Shown: in pieces, positions 1-8,031 of the stretch
Layout: every line of letters starts with the position of its first letter
Numbering within the stretch: position 1 is the stretch's first letter
Source: a virus
Virus record (IMG/VR): IMGVR_UViG_3300044995_000332
Location: 1-37,875 of that record
Direction: 5' to 3' (one strand)
Length of the DNA: 37,875 nucleotides
Notes under the pieces: model-generated
The model's input: the letters and a program-made list of their open reading frames with translations, nothing else
Told to the model about the DNA's origin: nothing
Database searches by the model: none
Position numbers and translations under genes: made by a program

Positions 1-41
1 TAAAATATTTCATATAGAATTATTTTAATTGGTTATTAGTA

Positions 42-767
42 TTAATAATTTAAAAACCTTAATGGTTCGTCATGTACAAATAAACAATTTATTGGATCTG
101 TAAAAATTGCTTGTAAAGTTGTCTCTCGTCCATTTAAAAAACATTTATTTGAAACAAATCGTAAACCATGACTATAGTCTACATAGTCTATTTTATGATC
201 TTTACTGTTTAAATTTTGTATTCTTTGACCATTAGAATAATACCAGCCATAAATTGCTACATTACCTTTATTTTCTTTTTTAGTTAAGGCATTTGTAAGG
301 ACCACATCTTTTTTATGACCTGCAACAAGAGCATCTTGAGGTATGTTTCTTTTTTTTCTTTCATTTTTAATTGCATCATCAATTAAAAAATATAAACGAG
401 AAGAAGTGATGCTCTCTCCTCGCATTGGTTTTTGAGGTTTTGCTGGTATTTTATAATTCGCTTGTCTGTATATCTGATCTACCATAGTCGGAGTAGGTAA
501 TGAGCACTGTAGGGTTTTTAAAAATTCCCTAAGGGTAACTGGCGTGCATGGTGTTAAAAGATAGTCATCATCTGTTCCAATGCTAAAATAATCCCTTGCA
601 ACAAAATATCTCAAAACGCCTTGATTTCTTGAAATTGTTATTTCAACAAAATTATCTGGTTTTAAAAAACTAGGCAAAATATTTGAATTTATTGCCTGAA
701 TAATTTCCATTTCTCTCTGAATTCCTGTTTTATTGGCTATCTTATTTTTAAAATCAGTTCCGTTCAT
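42..767 (-). CDS. Conserved hypothetical protein
   Basis: A 241-residue protein of unknown function. The start ATG is preceded by a clear AAGGA ribosome binding site. The sequence contains the stretches SIGTDDDYLLTPCTP (about residues 62-76), CSLPTPTMVDQIY (about 88-100), and VAIYGWYYSNGQRIQ and VDYSHGLRFV in the C-terminal half. From memory, this combination recurs in a family of uncharacterised bacterial and phage proteins, so it is probably a real conserved family, but I know no function for it. There is no signal peptide or membrane segment. It is divergent from the next gene across only 49 bases, which must hold promoters for both; that spacer contains the small inverted repeat ACGG-AA-CCGT. 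Confidence is high that it is a gene and nil on its activity. Confidence 0.75.
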   Translation of the reverse strand: MNGTDFKNKIANKTGIQREMEIIQAINSNILPSFLKPDNFVEITISRNQGVLRYFVARDYFSIGTDDDYLLTPCTPVTLREFLKTLQCSLPTPTMVDQIYRQANYKIPAKPQKPMRGESITSSRLYFLIDDAIKNERKKRNIPQDALVAGHKKDVVLTNALTKKENKGNVAIYGWYYSNGQRIQNLNSKDHKIDYVDYSHGLRFVSNKCFLNGRETTLQAIFTDPINCLFVHDEPLRFLNY

Positions 768-816
768 TTTATTATATCCTTTTATAGTAAATACAAATTA
801 CGGAACCGTATATATT

Positions 817-1488
817 ATGAATAAAATGAAAGATTTAATTTTAAATTTAGATGAAGAATCTGTTATTAATTTAAAATTACCCTCTATAGATTTAAAAGAT
901 AAAAAAACAAAAGTTATATTTTATATAACAGATAAAGATTCTGAAAATTTTGGTTATTTTTTTATTGGAAATTTAAATAAAAATGAAGTGACAATAAAAA
1001 TACCAGCTATGCCTGAAACATTTTCAGAATCAAAAGTTTATAAAGGTTTAGCTGATATTTTTGTAGAAAATAAAATTTTTCATTCGTTTCAGTTTATAAT
1101 TAAATTCAAAAATCAACTTAATGATGATTTAAACCTAGATGATGTTATTTATCCAAATACAGAAAAAGAAAAAATAAAACAAAAAATAAAAGAAGAAGTT
1201 AAAGATTATTTAACCGAAGATGTTATAAATTCTTTAATATATGATTCAAAAGAAGAACCGAAAAAAGAAAACATATATGACCCAGATCTCATTAATGAAA
1301 TATTTGAAACCGCTTGTACTGGTTTACATAAAACAGAACATATACAAGACACCTCTTTTCAAACAAAAACTTCTTTTCAACCTATAATTCAAAAAAACAA
1401 CTATGATAAACCCGTTTTATCAACCAAAGCTTTTAAACTAAAAGATAAATTAAAAAACGTTTTAAAAGATGCCTTAACAAAGGAATAA
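817..1488 (+). CDS. Hypothetical acidic/lysine-rich protein
   Basis: Unrecognised protein of about 223 residues, one of only four plus-strand genes in the window. The ATG at 817 is chosen because the frame upstream overlaps the divergent neighbour; a weak GGAAC lies before it. The N-terminal half looks like a beta-rich domain (KTKVIFYITD, GYFFIGNL). The middle is charged and probably helical (EKEKIKQKIKEEVKDYL), and the tail is lysine-rich (KLKDKLKNVLKDALTKE). It has no cysteine pairs, signal peptide or membrane helix. The composition would fit a phage assembly or scaffold protein, but nothing specific supports that. It is followed by almost 600 bases without an obvious gene. Confidence 0.65.
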   Translation: MNKMKDLILNLDEESVINLKLPSIDLKDKKTKVIFYITDKDSENFGYFFIGNLNKNEVTIKIPAMPETFSESKVYKGLADIFVENKIFHSFQFIIKFKNQLNDDLNLDDVIYPNTEKEKIKQKIKEEVKDYLTEDVINSLIYDSKEEPKKENIYDPDLINEIFETACTGLHKTEHIQDTSFQTKTSFQPIIQKNNYDKPVLSTKAFKLKDKLKNVLKDALTKE

Positions 1489-2077
1489 AATAAAAGAAAA
1501 TTTTTATATAATAATACAATTATTTAAATTATTTTTGTTATAATCGTTAAGAAATTTTATATAACAAACATAAAACAACAACAAATTGTATGTTTAATAT
1601 ATAAGTACATTTTAATAGTTTTAAAAAAATGCATAATAATCAATGTTACAATTAGACAAAAATATTATTGAGACAAATAAACCTACTTTTTAAATTGTTA
1701 AACAAATACCAAATGTGATTATTTTTCATGCAGAAATTGAAAAGAATTTCAAAAACATTCAAAAATACCCCCAAAAAATTTTATATTTTCCATACATTAA
1801 CATATGATAAGATTTTTTATTAAATTTTGCTTATAATAATAGTAAATCAAAATTTAAAACAATTTCATTCACAAAACATCTTACTTATTAAATATGAATA
1901 ATGTTTGTTAAATTTTGACGTTAAAAATAATTACGGAACAAAACATTATAACAAAAAAATACTAGACCAAAACAATAAAGCAGTCATGTAGGTTTAAAAA
2001 AACCTATCATATGTTCTACTTTATTGTTTTGATCAAAATAATTTTACAAATTGAAAAAATTATAGAAACAATTATTT
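1489..2077. other. Intergenic region between convergent genes
   Basis: About 590 bases, very A+T-rich, lying between two converging genes. I see no convincing gene: the longest plus-strand frame, near 1729, is about 32 codons and has no ribosome binding site. The only clear structure is the long hairpin at 1965-2034. The string TTACGGAAC at about 1931 also occurs in the divergent spacer near 799, which may be chance. Confidence 0.5.
1965..2034. terminator. Long two-part hairpin, possible bidirectional terminator
   Basis: The outer arms CAAAACAATAAAG (1968-1980) and CTTTATTGTTTTG (2019-2031) are perfectly complementary over 13 bp. Inside them a second stem, TAGGTTT (1989-1995) with AAACCTA (2000-2006), closes a loop of four A's. 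The element sits 44 bases beyond the stop of the minus-strand gene at 2078, between convergent genes, so ending transcription is the simplest role. On the minus strand a T-rich stretch follows several bases after the stem. A processed small RNA is an alternative. Confidence 0.4.
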
Positions 2078-2668
2078 TTATTCAATTTCTTCAATTTCAT
2101 CGATTACTAATGCATGACGATAGGACCAAAGTTCAATTTTTTTAGTTGGATCTGTTACAGAAACTAAATTTAAACTTACTTGACCACCTCGACCAGGATT
2201 TAATTTTGCTTTTTCAACTAGCCAAGTTCCAGTAAATTCTGGAACTGCTGTACTTTTAATTCTGAGTTTTGTTGATGTTGTGCGACCCACGAGAGGTTTC
2301 AACAACTCTCTCATCTCTTTACCCGCTTCTTTATTTCTAGGTAAAACTTTGGGAATTTCAGCCTCAGAATTGGCTCCATAAAAAACATTATCAACAGTTA
2401 TATTTAAAATATAATCTGAAGTTGGTGTTCCCAATATATGATCTTTTGTTTTACCATCTTTATCAGTAATTTTAATAGACTTAAGAATATTACCTGTTTC
2501 AATATTTGAAAGTTCCATGCCTAAAGAGCCACCTTTACCCTTGCCTTTGTAAGTTTTTACAACTTTATAAGTTCCATTTAATTCAGAAAATTGACTTACG
2601 AAATTAATTTTTATTTCTTGATCTTGTTTTAATGATGTCATTACTGATTTCAATACTTCCTTGTTCAT
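2078..2668 (-). CDS. Hypothetical protein with two similar halves
   Basis: A 196-residue protein starting at MNKEVLKS. An in-frame ATG at 2677 is an alternative, but it would leave only two bases between AAGGA and the start. Two segments resemble each other: KINFVSQFSELNGTYKVVK followed by KGKGKGGSLGMEL in the first half, and LRIKSTAVPEFTGTWLVEK followed by NPGRGGQVSLNL in the second. Each has a beta-strand, an (L/F)-(N/T)-G-T-(Y/W) turn and a basic glycine-rich loop. This suggests an internal duplication of a small beta domain, possibly binding nucleic acid through the Lys/Gly loops. The function is unknown. A perfect 18-bp palindrome overlaps the ribosome binding site, which hints at regulation. 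Confidence 0.7.
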   Translation of the reverse strand: MNKEVLKSVMTSLKQDQEIKINFVSQFSELNGTYKVVKTYKGKGKGGSLGMELSNIETGNILKSIKITDKDGKTKDHILGTPTSDYILNITVDNVFYGANSEAEIPKVLPRNKEAGKEMRELLKPLVGRTTSTKLRIKSTAVPEFTGTWLVEKAKLNPGRGGQVSLNLVSVTDPTKKIELWSYRHALVIDEIEEIE

Positions 2669-2678
2669 TTGTTCCATC

Positions 2679-2696
2679 TTCCTTTCATGAAAGGAA
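2679..2696. promoter_or_regulatory. 18-bp perfect palindrome over the ribosome binding site
   Basis: TTCCTTTCATGAAAGGAA equals its own reverse complement. It ends 10 bases upstream of the start codon at 2668, and its second half supplies the AAAGGA ribosome binding site. It could act as a protein operator, or as an RNA stem or dimer that masks the binding site. It is seen only once in the window. Confidence 0.4.
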
Positions 2697-2764
2697 TATA
2701 GCAAATTAGCACTGTCGTTTAAAGTGTTTTTCTATAATAGAAAACTTTTAAAATTTTAAAAAAA

Positions 2765-2799
2765 TAAAATATTTTCCTCGTTAACTAAAACAAGGAAAA
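2765..2799 (-). terminator. Putative intrinsic terminator
   Basis: The arms are TTTTCCTCGTT (2772-2782) and AACAAGGAAAA (2789-2799): 11 pairs with one G-T wobble around a 6-base loop. On the minus strand a T-rich tail follows. It lies about 85 bases beyond the stop codon of the small gene at 2885-3124 and upstream of the next gene. Confidence 0.5.
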
Positions 2800-2884
2800 A
2801 ACAATTTATTATTTTATAAAATTATAAAAATTTTATTCTTATTATTTTAATATTTTATTAAATTTTTAACATTGTTATTATTTA

Positions 2885-3124
2885 TTATCTTTGATTTATT
2901 TTAAACAAATTGCATTTGAACTGATTTTCTGTAATTAAGAATTTTTTATTTTCCCATTCAATAACAATAAAATTGTTTTCTCGAAAAATAATCTTATCAA
3001 CAAATGAAACAATGGAATTTTTTGGTATAAGTGTTTCTTCATGATTTTCATTGGGTGCAGGAACACAGAAAATACCAGGAATATCTTTATCTCTAATAAT
3101 AACTCTATATTTTATCTTTGACAT
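2885..3124 (-). CDS. Small hypothetical protein
   Basis: A 79-residue protein starting at the ATG of MSKIKYRVIIRDK. A TTG five codons upstream is possible but less likely, and the ribosome binding site is weak in either case. The sequence looks like a small beta-barrel: strands YRVIIRD, SIVSFVDKIIFR, NFIVIEWENKKFLI. It has two cysteines that do not form a motif. I do not recognise a family. The gene lies alone between a structured intergenic element (3388-3494) and a probable terminator (2765-2799), so the upstream structured RNA could control its expression. Confidence 0.6.
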   Translation of the reverse strand: MSKIKYRVIIRDKDIPGIFCVPAPNENHEETLIPKNSIVSFVDKIIFRENNFIVIEWENKKFLITENQFKCNLFKINQR

Positions 3125-3527
3125 GGTTCTACTACCCAAACATCATATAACAAAAAAGAAAAAATAAAAATAATATTTGGTTATTATTTTAATTAATTTA
3201 TTAAAAAATAGTGTTTTCTTTTTTATTCAAAATATATATTTTTTAAATTTATTAAATAAATAAAAATCAATTTTGTCAATTACATTTACATAAAAGAAGA
3301 AATTGTTTTATTATGTTTTAAATAATAAAACAATTATTGTTTTCGTTTAAAAAACAGATAAAATAATTAAAAAAAACAAAAAATGTTTTTGTATTCCTGG
3401 GTAAGTACGGAGACAAATTACCTTCAAACTTTGATAAAGTGAAGTGATTTTGTCTCCGCGGCTGTCCAAGAATACAAAGTTTGTTCTTTGTATTAAAACA
3501 ACTTTAATTTAACTTATTTAAAAAATA
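3125..3527. other. Intergenic region holding a structured element
   Basis: About 400 bases without a gene. The part at 3125-3387 is A+T-rich with no feature I can support beyond T-rich runs on the minus strand. The part at 3388-3494 contains nested and competing stems, described separately. Confidence 0.5.
3388..3494 (-). promoter_or_regulatory. Structured RNA with mutually exclusive stems (attenuator-like)
   Basis: A long hairpin is built from three stacked stems: TTTGTATTC (3388-3396) with GAATACAAA (3470-3478), CGGAGACAAA (3408-3417) with TTTGTCTCCG (3449-3458), and CTTCA (3422-3426) with TGAAG (3440-3444). An ACTTT/AAAGT-type tip closes it. The same bases at 3471-3478 can instead pair with a third copy at 3486-3494 (AATACAAAG with CTTTGTATT). 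On the minus strand the short hairpin would form first and the long one second, followed by a T-rich run. That order matches an attenuator or riboswitch-type expression platform between the genes at 3528 and 2885. Which strand is used is inferred from the direction of those genes. Confidence 0.5.
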
Positions 3528-4064
3528 TTAAGCTACTACTGGCATCGGTGCTTGCATTGGCATTTGCATTGACATTTGTTCTGCGTTCGCAGTTAAGTTG
3601 GTTTGTTGATTTTGAGCGGGTTGTGAATTCATTGGTGCTTGTACAGTTCTGGCATTTATTGTTTGTGGGGTGTTATTTTGATTAGGTCTACTAACTATTT
3701 CACCCATTTTCGTTAAAAAAGATTCAAGTGAAACTTTATCTTGTTCGGATAGTGTATTAAACAATTCAGTAATTTGTTTATAAATTTCCGGCTCACTAAA
3801 TGATTTACCACCTCGAATAATGTTAAGTCTATCTATAATAACATCAACAGTTATAGGTTCACCATTTGAGGAAATAGGTTGTCCACTACTTGAACCAACA
3901 ACCTGTTGTTGTTGTTCATCTCTTCCCTGTCCCGGTAATGGTTGCATAGGATTTGTATTTGCTATATTTGGTTCTTGTGGTAAAAATTGTTGAGCTTGTT
4001 CATGAAGATAAAGAAACTCAATTGCTTTAAAAACATCTAACGCTAATTTACTTTTCGGTAACAT
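3528..4064 (-). CDS. Low-complexity Gln/Asn/Met-rich protein
   Basis: A 178-residue protein starting at MLPKSKLALDVF, where GGAG lies six bases before the ATG. An N-terminal helical segment (about residues 1-30) is followed by a Gln/Pro/Gly-rich linker. A folded middle comes next (VDVIIDRLNIIRGGKSF, KVSLESFLTKMGEIV), and the C-terminus is disordered and rich in Gln, Asn and Met with repeated MQ/MP pairs. It has no cysteines and no membrane helix. Such an architecture occurs in phage structural or scaffold-associated proteins, but no family is recognised. The structured element at 3388-3494 lies just beyond its stop codon. Confidence 0.6.
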   Translation of the reverse strand: MLPKSKLALDVFKAIEFLYLHEQAQQFLPQEPNIANTNPMQPLPGQGRDEQQQQVVGSSSGQPISSNGEPITVDVIIDRLNIIRGGKSFSEPEIYKQITELFNTLSEQDKVSLESFLTKMGEIVSRPNQNNTPQTINARTVQAPMNSQPAQNQQTNLTANAEQMSMQMPMQAPMPVVA

Positions 4065-4087
4065 ATATAACTCCAAAAATAAATATA

Positions 4088-4510
4088 TTAAAATTCAACA
4101 ACGCACAAGGGTAAACTGCCATAAAATTTATAACTAAATCTAGTTATACCAGAATTTATATATAACACTTTATTATTGTTTACAAATGTAATTTTTTTCA
4201 ATATTATTTTATTATCAAAAGGAACGAGATTTAAAAGCATTTCTTTTGTAACATAAAATTTATAAATTTGTTTTAATCTTATTTTTTTATATTCAAAAAG
4301 AATACATGTTATTTCTTTTATAGAACCGTCTGAAGTTTCAAAATGAAAAGTGCAAAGAAAACCATTATCAGTTGCTTGTATACATTCCATATTTTCTTCT
4401 TTGTTGCTTTTTATTATTGACTCATCAAGCATAGAATCAGGATCAATTTCCAGATTTTCATCACCATGAAAATCTATTATATTACCAAAATTTCCTATTA
4501 TTTTTTTCAT
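4088..4510 (-). CDS. Hypothetical protein
   Basis: A 140-residue acidic protein of unknown function. Its start lies within the last codons of the preceding gene (4482-4751), an overlap of 29 bases, so its translation is probably coupled to that gene. No independent strong ribosome binding site is visible. The sequence alternates predicted beta-strands (FLCTFHFETSDGSIKEITCILFEY) and has no obvious catalytic motif, signal peptide or membrane helix. The paired gene arrangement suggests the two products act together, possibly as a small complex. Confidence 0.6.
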   Translation of the reverse strand: MKKIIGNFGNIIDFHGDENLEIDPDSMLDESIIKSNKEENMECIQATDNGFLCTFHFETSDGSIKEITCILFEYKKIRLKQIYKFYVTKEMLLNLVPFDNKIILKKITFVNNNKVLYINSGITRFSYKFYGSLPLCVVEF

Positions 4511-4751
4511 TTTTTATTTTTTCAAGAATATTTTCAATGTCAGATTTTATTTTTGTTAAAGAAATATTATCATTATTAGAAAAGATTGTGCAATTAAATG
4601 TTGCTTTTTGTTTTTCTAAACAAAAATTAACTCCTTTATAAGAATAATAAAAAAATTTATTTAAAAATTCAAATTGATATTCTGGTTTTACATCTATTTT
4701 AAAAGTTAATTTATTTTTAACTAAATTTAAGGAATAAGAATCTTTATCCAT
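4482..4751 (-). CDS. Small hypothetical protein
   Basis: An 89-residue protein, MDKDSYSLNLVKNKLTFKID onwards, rich in aromatic residues and lysine. Predicted strands in the first two thirds are followed by a C-terminal helix (about residues 64-86, KSDIENILEKIKNEKNN). No ribosome binding site stands out before the ATG. The last 29 bases overlap the next gene (4088-4510) in a different frame. The family is not recognised. Confidence 0.55.
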   Translation of the reverse strand: MDKDSYSLNLVKNKLTFKIDVKPEYQFEFLNKFFYYSYKGVNFCLEKQKATFNCTIFSNNDNISLTKIKSDIENILEKIKNEKNNRKFW

Positions 4752-4781
4752 GATTTTTATAATAAATATATACTATAAAAA

Positions 4782-5717
4782 TCATTTGTTTTTCGGTGGT
4801 CTACCGCGTCGAGGCGGTGGGAATATAATATTCGCAACCATTGTTTGAAAACTTTTCATAATATTCAATTCATGTCTAGGAACATCCAATGGAGACATTT
4901 CTTTATATTGAGGTGATGGTGATGTATTGTAATCTTCAATAAGAGCTTCCATCACAAGATCTTTCCAAGCATCATCATTGCTCAATTCAATATCATTTGC
5001 CCATTTAGCAAAAAGTTCAAGCATCATATATTCTCTATCACGATCTTCCTTGTCATGAGATTCATAAAGTTTAGCAGCTTCTAAAACAGCTACAATTGCA
5101 TCTGGTGTAACAATATCATCTTCATTTCTTGCTTGTTCAATATAATCAACAAACATACCAGCTGCTTTAATTTGTGCTTTCTTTATTTTTAAAAAGAATT
5201 CATTAGAATATTCTTTATTACTCAAACTGTTTTTAAGAATTTCTTTGAATTTAGCAAGTTTAGCATCAGGGTTTTTTTCACTTGGAATAAGTTTATCGAT
5301 CAATTGATTAACTGCTGTTGCAGAAATTGAACGACCTGGGTCTAGTGTGGATCCAATTTCTTTTAGATTCATACCACCTGTTTCTGCCGCTGTTACATTA
5401 ACAGAATTATCTTCTTCTATTTTTTCTTCATCAATAGATGATAGACCTTTAAACATTGAAGAATTTTTATTCCAAGTTTTAAATGCATCAATAATTTGAT
5501 TTAAAGAAAGACCATAAGGAATAATTTTGTCGCTGAAAATTATTCCAATTTCTTCAATAATTTCATCAGGAGTAAGTAAATTTTGAATATTTTTGTCCTT
5601 AATTTGTTTCTTGACAAAAATTGCAAAATTTTCACGATCTTTTGTTGGGATTTTTTTGCGGATGTAATCAGATATTTTTTTTGCTAGGTCTTGTTTTACA
5701 TTTTCTGTTTTAGTCAT
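4782..5717 (-). CDS. Paralogue of the 5853-7400 protein, with C-terminal AT-hook-like tail
   Basis: A 311-residue, mostly helical protein of unknown function. AGAGAGG precedes the ATG at somewhat long spacing. Its C-terminal third resembles the gene immediately upstream: WKDLVMEALIEDYN...IMKSFQTMVANII here corresponds to WKDLVGEMLRLDLT...VFKSFQNLVAKTV there. The two are probably a tandem duplication. It ends in PPPRRGRPPKNK, whose R-G-R-P core matches the AT-hook that inserts into the minor groove of A+T-rich DNA, so DNA binding is plausible. The 5' leader contains a 7-bp G+C-rich hairpin (5740-5761). A virion or nucleoid-associated role is possible but unproven. Confidence 0.65.
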   Translation of the reverse strand: MTKTENVKQDLAKKISDYIRKKIPTKDRENFAIFVKKQIKDKNIQNLLTPDEIIEEIGIIFSDKIIPYGLSLNQIIDAFKTWNKNSSMFKGLSSIDEEKIEEDNSVNVTAAETGGMNLKEIGSTLDPGRSISATAVNQLIDKLIPSEKNPDAKLAKFKEILKNSLSNKEYSNEFFLKIKKAQIKAAGMFVDYIEQARNEDDIVTPDAIVAVLEAAKLYESHDKEDRDREYMMLELFAKWANDIELSNDDAWKDLVMEALIEDYNTSPSPQYKEMSPLDVPRHELNIMKSFQTMVANIIFPPPRRGRPPKNK

Positions 5718-5739
5718 TTAATCAATACCTCTCTTTCGA

Positions 5740-5761
5740 CGCCTTCAATCTATCGAAGGCG
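5740..5761. other. G+C-rich hairpin in the leader of the 311-residue gene
   Basis: CGCCTTC and GAAGGCG form a perfect 7-bp stem around an 8-base loop, in DNA that is otherwise very A+T-rich. It lies in the 135-base gap between two paralogous genes. No T-run follows on the minus strand, so a processing site or leader structure is more likely than a terminator. Confidence 0.45.
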
Positions 5762-5852
5762 ATTCAAGGTTTGGAGTAATTATTTATCGCACACTTACCC
5801 CCTATTTCCCCCCATTGCTAAATAATGCAGTTTATAATTAATTTAAATTAAA

Positions 5853-7400
5853 CTATTTTTTTCTAGTTGATTTATTAATTTTAGATTCAATATCTCCAAT
5901 TTTAATTTTTCCTTGATATCCAATTTCACTGGCAGCTGCTTGTGCTTTATCCATTCTTGCTTTAATTGCTGCATTAGGTCGTCCAGCTCCATCCTTTTTA
6001 AATGATGCTGGATCAATCATTCCAACAGTTTTTGCCACTAGATTTTGGAAAGATTTAAATACATTTGGAGAACTAATTCTTGTATCTCCAGATTTAACTA
6101 CGACTTTCTTTGTTAAATCTAGACGCAGCATTTCACCAACGAGATCTTTCCAAAGATCATTATCTGCATATTTTGGATCATTTACAATTTCTGCAATACG
6201 ATTCAATCCAATCATTTCATTTTGTATTTCTTGCTGTGTCACTCCATCATAAAGTCCCTCTTCCTCTATTTTCAATGCCAAATCTGTTGCTGTAAGATTT
6301 CCATCTGGATCAGGTATGTTATCAATAGCATCTTCAATTAGCATTATATATTCTTTCACTGCCATTCTTATTGCTCGTTGAGCAATGGCGTCATATGATT
6401 CAAGAGTTCTTTTAGCTTCCCCAGCGTTTCCTCTTGTAACAGCGTTATACAAAACATCATATATCGCCTTCACCTTTCCAGGTGGTATTGCCGCTAGAAT
6501 ATCATTGACAGCTTTTTCAGTAACTCCAAGAGCAGACGCAATTTCTCTGAGTTTTGATCCATCAACTTGTGTAACCTTAGCGTATTCTATACTTTGTTCC
6601 TCTTCTTCTTCTTCTGGTTCTGGTTTTTTCAGTTCATTTTCTATATCCTCAATACCTTTTTTAATTTGGAAAATGTCAAGAAATGCTCTAACATCAGTTT
6701 GAACCGATCTATTAACAGGTGGTGTATTACTCATAAAATCTACGTAAACAGTAATTGCAGTAATGTTATCATCAGTTCTGCGAATAACACTAGGATATTG
6801 ATCTTTCAAAAATTCAACAAATTTATTAAAAACAAAATCTTTAGATTTTCTATATCTTTTAGCATAGCTGGTTAAAGTTCTATTTATATATTCCATAAAC
6901 TCTTCTTCTTTACCTTTAAAAGCTTTATTTTTTTCTTCTTCACTTTTCGCTTTACGATATTCATATTTACTTAAACCTTTTTGAACAATAAACTTTGTTA
7001 CAAGATCATCTGCATATTTTTTAGCTCTTCGCCAACGATCACTAGAACTAACATTTGAATAAGCAGAAATTATTTTTTCTGCCAAATCTTCTAGAGATTT
7101 CACATATTTAAGATTTTCTAAATTATATTTTTCCGCATGTTTAGATATAAAATCAAGAAATTCATCAGAGATATCTAGTTTATAGGCACTGCCTTGACCT
7201 GTTCTATCTATAAGCAATCTGATAAGTTCTTGTTTGGCTTTTTCTTTTTCATGATCAAAATTAATATCTTCTTTAGAATCTTCACTCCCAATGAAATCAT
7301 CATTTTCTTTTAATAATCTTTTAGCAATTTCTTTTCTAACTGCTCTTGTAAGATAATTACGTAATTCTTTTGCGGTCATTTCTACAATTTTTTCTTTCAT
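5853..7400 (-). CDS. Large helical hypothetical protein, probable virion-associated
   Basis: A 515-residue protein starting at MKEKIVEMTAKELRN, with GGAG seven bases before the ATG. The N-terminal segment (residues 1 to about 30) is an amphipathic helix ending in RLLKE-NDDF, a pattern shared by several other proteins here and reminiscent of prohead-protease (I/L)-x-E sites. The rest is largely helical, with an acidic run (PEPEEEEEEQ) near the middle. A C-terminal region is homologous to the downstream 4782-5717 product (WKDLVGEML and KSFQNLVAKTV). The tail is basic (SKINKSTRKK). I cannot assign a function; a head-internal or core protein is an inference from the leader only. Confidence 0.65.
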   Translation of the reverse strand: MKEKIVEMTAKELRNYLTRAVRKEIAKRLLKENDDFIGSEDSKEDINFDHEKEKAKQELIRLLIDRTGQGSAYKLDISDEFLDFISKHAEKYNLENLKYVKSLEDLAEKIISAYSNVSSSDRWRRAKKYADDLVTKFIVQKGLSKYEYRKAKSEEEKNKAFKGKEEEFMEYINRTLTSYAKRYRKSKDFVFNKFVEFLKDQYPSVIRRTDDNITAITVYVDFMSNTPPVNRSVQTDVRAFLDIFQIKKGIEDIENELKKPEPEEEEEEQSIEYAKVTQVDGSKLREIASALGVTEKAVNDILAAIPPGKVKAIYDVLYNAVTRGNAGEAKRTLESYDAIAQRAIRMAVKEYIMLIEDAIDNIPDPDGNLTATDLALKIEEEGLYDGVTQQEIQNEMIGLNRIAEIVNDPKYADNDLWKDLVGEMLRLDLTKKVVVKSGDTRISSPNVFKSFQNLVAKTVGMIDPASFKKDGAGRPNAAIKARMDKAQAAASEIGYQGKIKIGDIESKINKSTRKK

Positions 7401-7452
7401 TTTTTTACTCCAAAATAGTTTAAAATAAATATTCGACAAAATTAGATATTTA

Positions 7453-8031
7453 TTATCGAGTTAAAAAATAAATAGTAACAGTAGATACAACTCCAACCGT
7501 TATTCCAGCAAGCCCAACCGCAACATAAGGCCAATAATTAACTGGTTGATTACTGTTTCTGGCATAATTATACAATCTGTTAATTTCAGAATCTCTGTTT
7601 CTTATAATTGCTTCATATGTCCTTCGTTGTGCTTCAATTGAAGCGTTTAAATTATCAATATCTCTTAAAGACATTGCAACAACTCGATCAATATCAGCTC
7701 GACGATTAATTAAACACTGCGCTTGTTGTGCTCTAAATTCCACATTAACCCGTGCTACAGCTGGTCCATTAAATAAAACTCCATTAAAAGGAGCTTGTTG
7801 CCCAGCTCTCATCGGAACTATTATTTCTCCATTTGGACCGCCACCATCCGTTATAGGAAGATTAATTGACACTTCAGAAGATGTTGGTAATGTTATTTGA
7901 TATGCATCTCTGTCAACGTAATAAATTTGTGATGCATCCACAGGTATAAAATTTGGTGGTGCTAATTCTTGTCGCTGTCTTGCAGAGCAAGCGGTAAGAA
8001 AAATAGAAATAAAAAAAATTTTTTGTTTCAT
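7453..8031 (-). CDS. Lipoprotein with C-terminal membrane segment (u-spanin-like)
   Basis: A 192-residue protein. The N-terminus (MKQKIFFISIFLTAC) is a short lipoprotein signal with lipobox L12-T13-A14-C15. A beta-rich periplasmic part follows (about 25-100), then a predicted coiled coil (about 108-155). One hydrophobic helix lies near the C-terminus (about 168-190), ending in Thr-Arg. An outer-membrane lipid anchor plus an inner-membrane C-terminal helix is the topology of unimolecular spanins such as phage T1 gp11, which disrupt the outer membrane at lysis. It overlaps the preceding gene by four bases (ATGA). The assignment rests on topology alone, and this protein is longer than T1 gp11. 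A virion or membrane lipoprotein of another function is possible. Confidence 0.55.
   Translation of the reverse strand: MKQKIFFISIFLTACSARQRQELAPPNFIPVDASQIYYVDRDAYQITLPTSSEVSINLPITDGGGPNGEIIVPMRAGQQAPFNGVLFNGPAVARVNVEFRAQQAQCLINRRADIDRVVAMSLRDIDNLNASIEAQRRTYEAIIRNRDSEINRLYNYARNSNQPVNYWPYVAVGLAGITVGVVSTVTIYFLTR

Noticed and set aside
1729-1827. A 32-codon plus-strand frame in the gene-free region
   Set aside because: No ribosome binding site, lysine-rich composition typical of random A+T-rich DNA, and no fit to neighbouring gene spacing.
3388-3494. tRNA or tmRNA gene
   Set aside because: The folding is one long stacked hairpin, without cloverleaf arms, a GTTCGAATC-type T-loop or a CCA end.
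6385-6875. Plus-strand open frames of about 100 codons
   Set aside because: They lie antisense to the well-supported 515-residue gene, have no ribosome binding site and show low-complexity Ser/Phe composition, so they are shadows.
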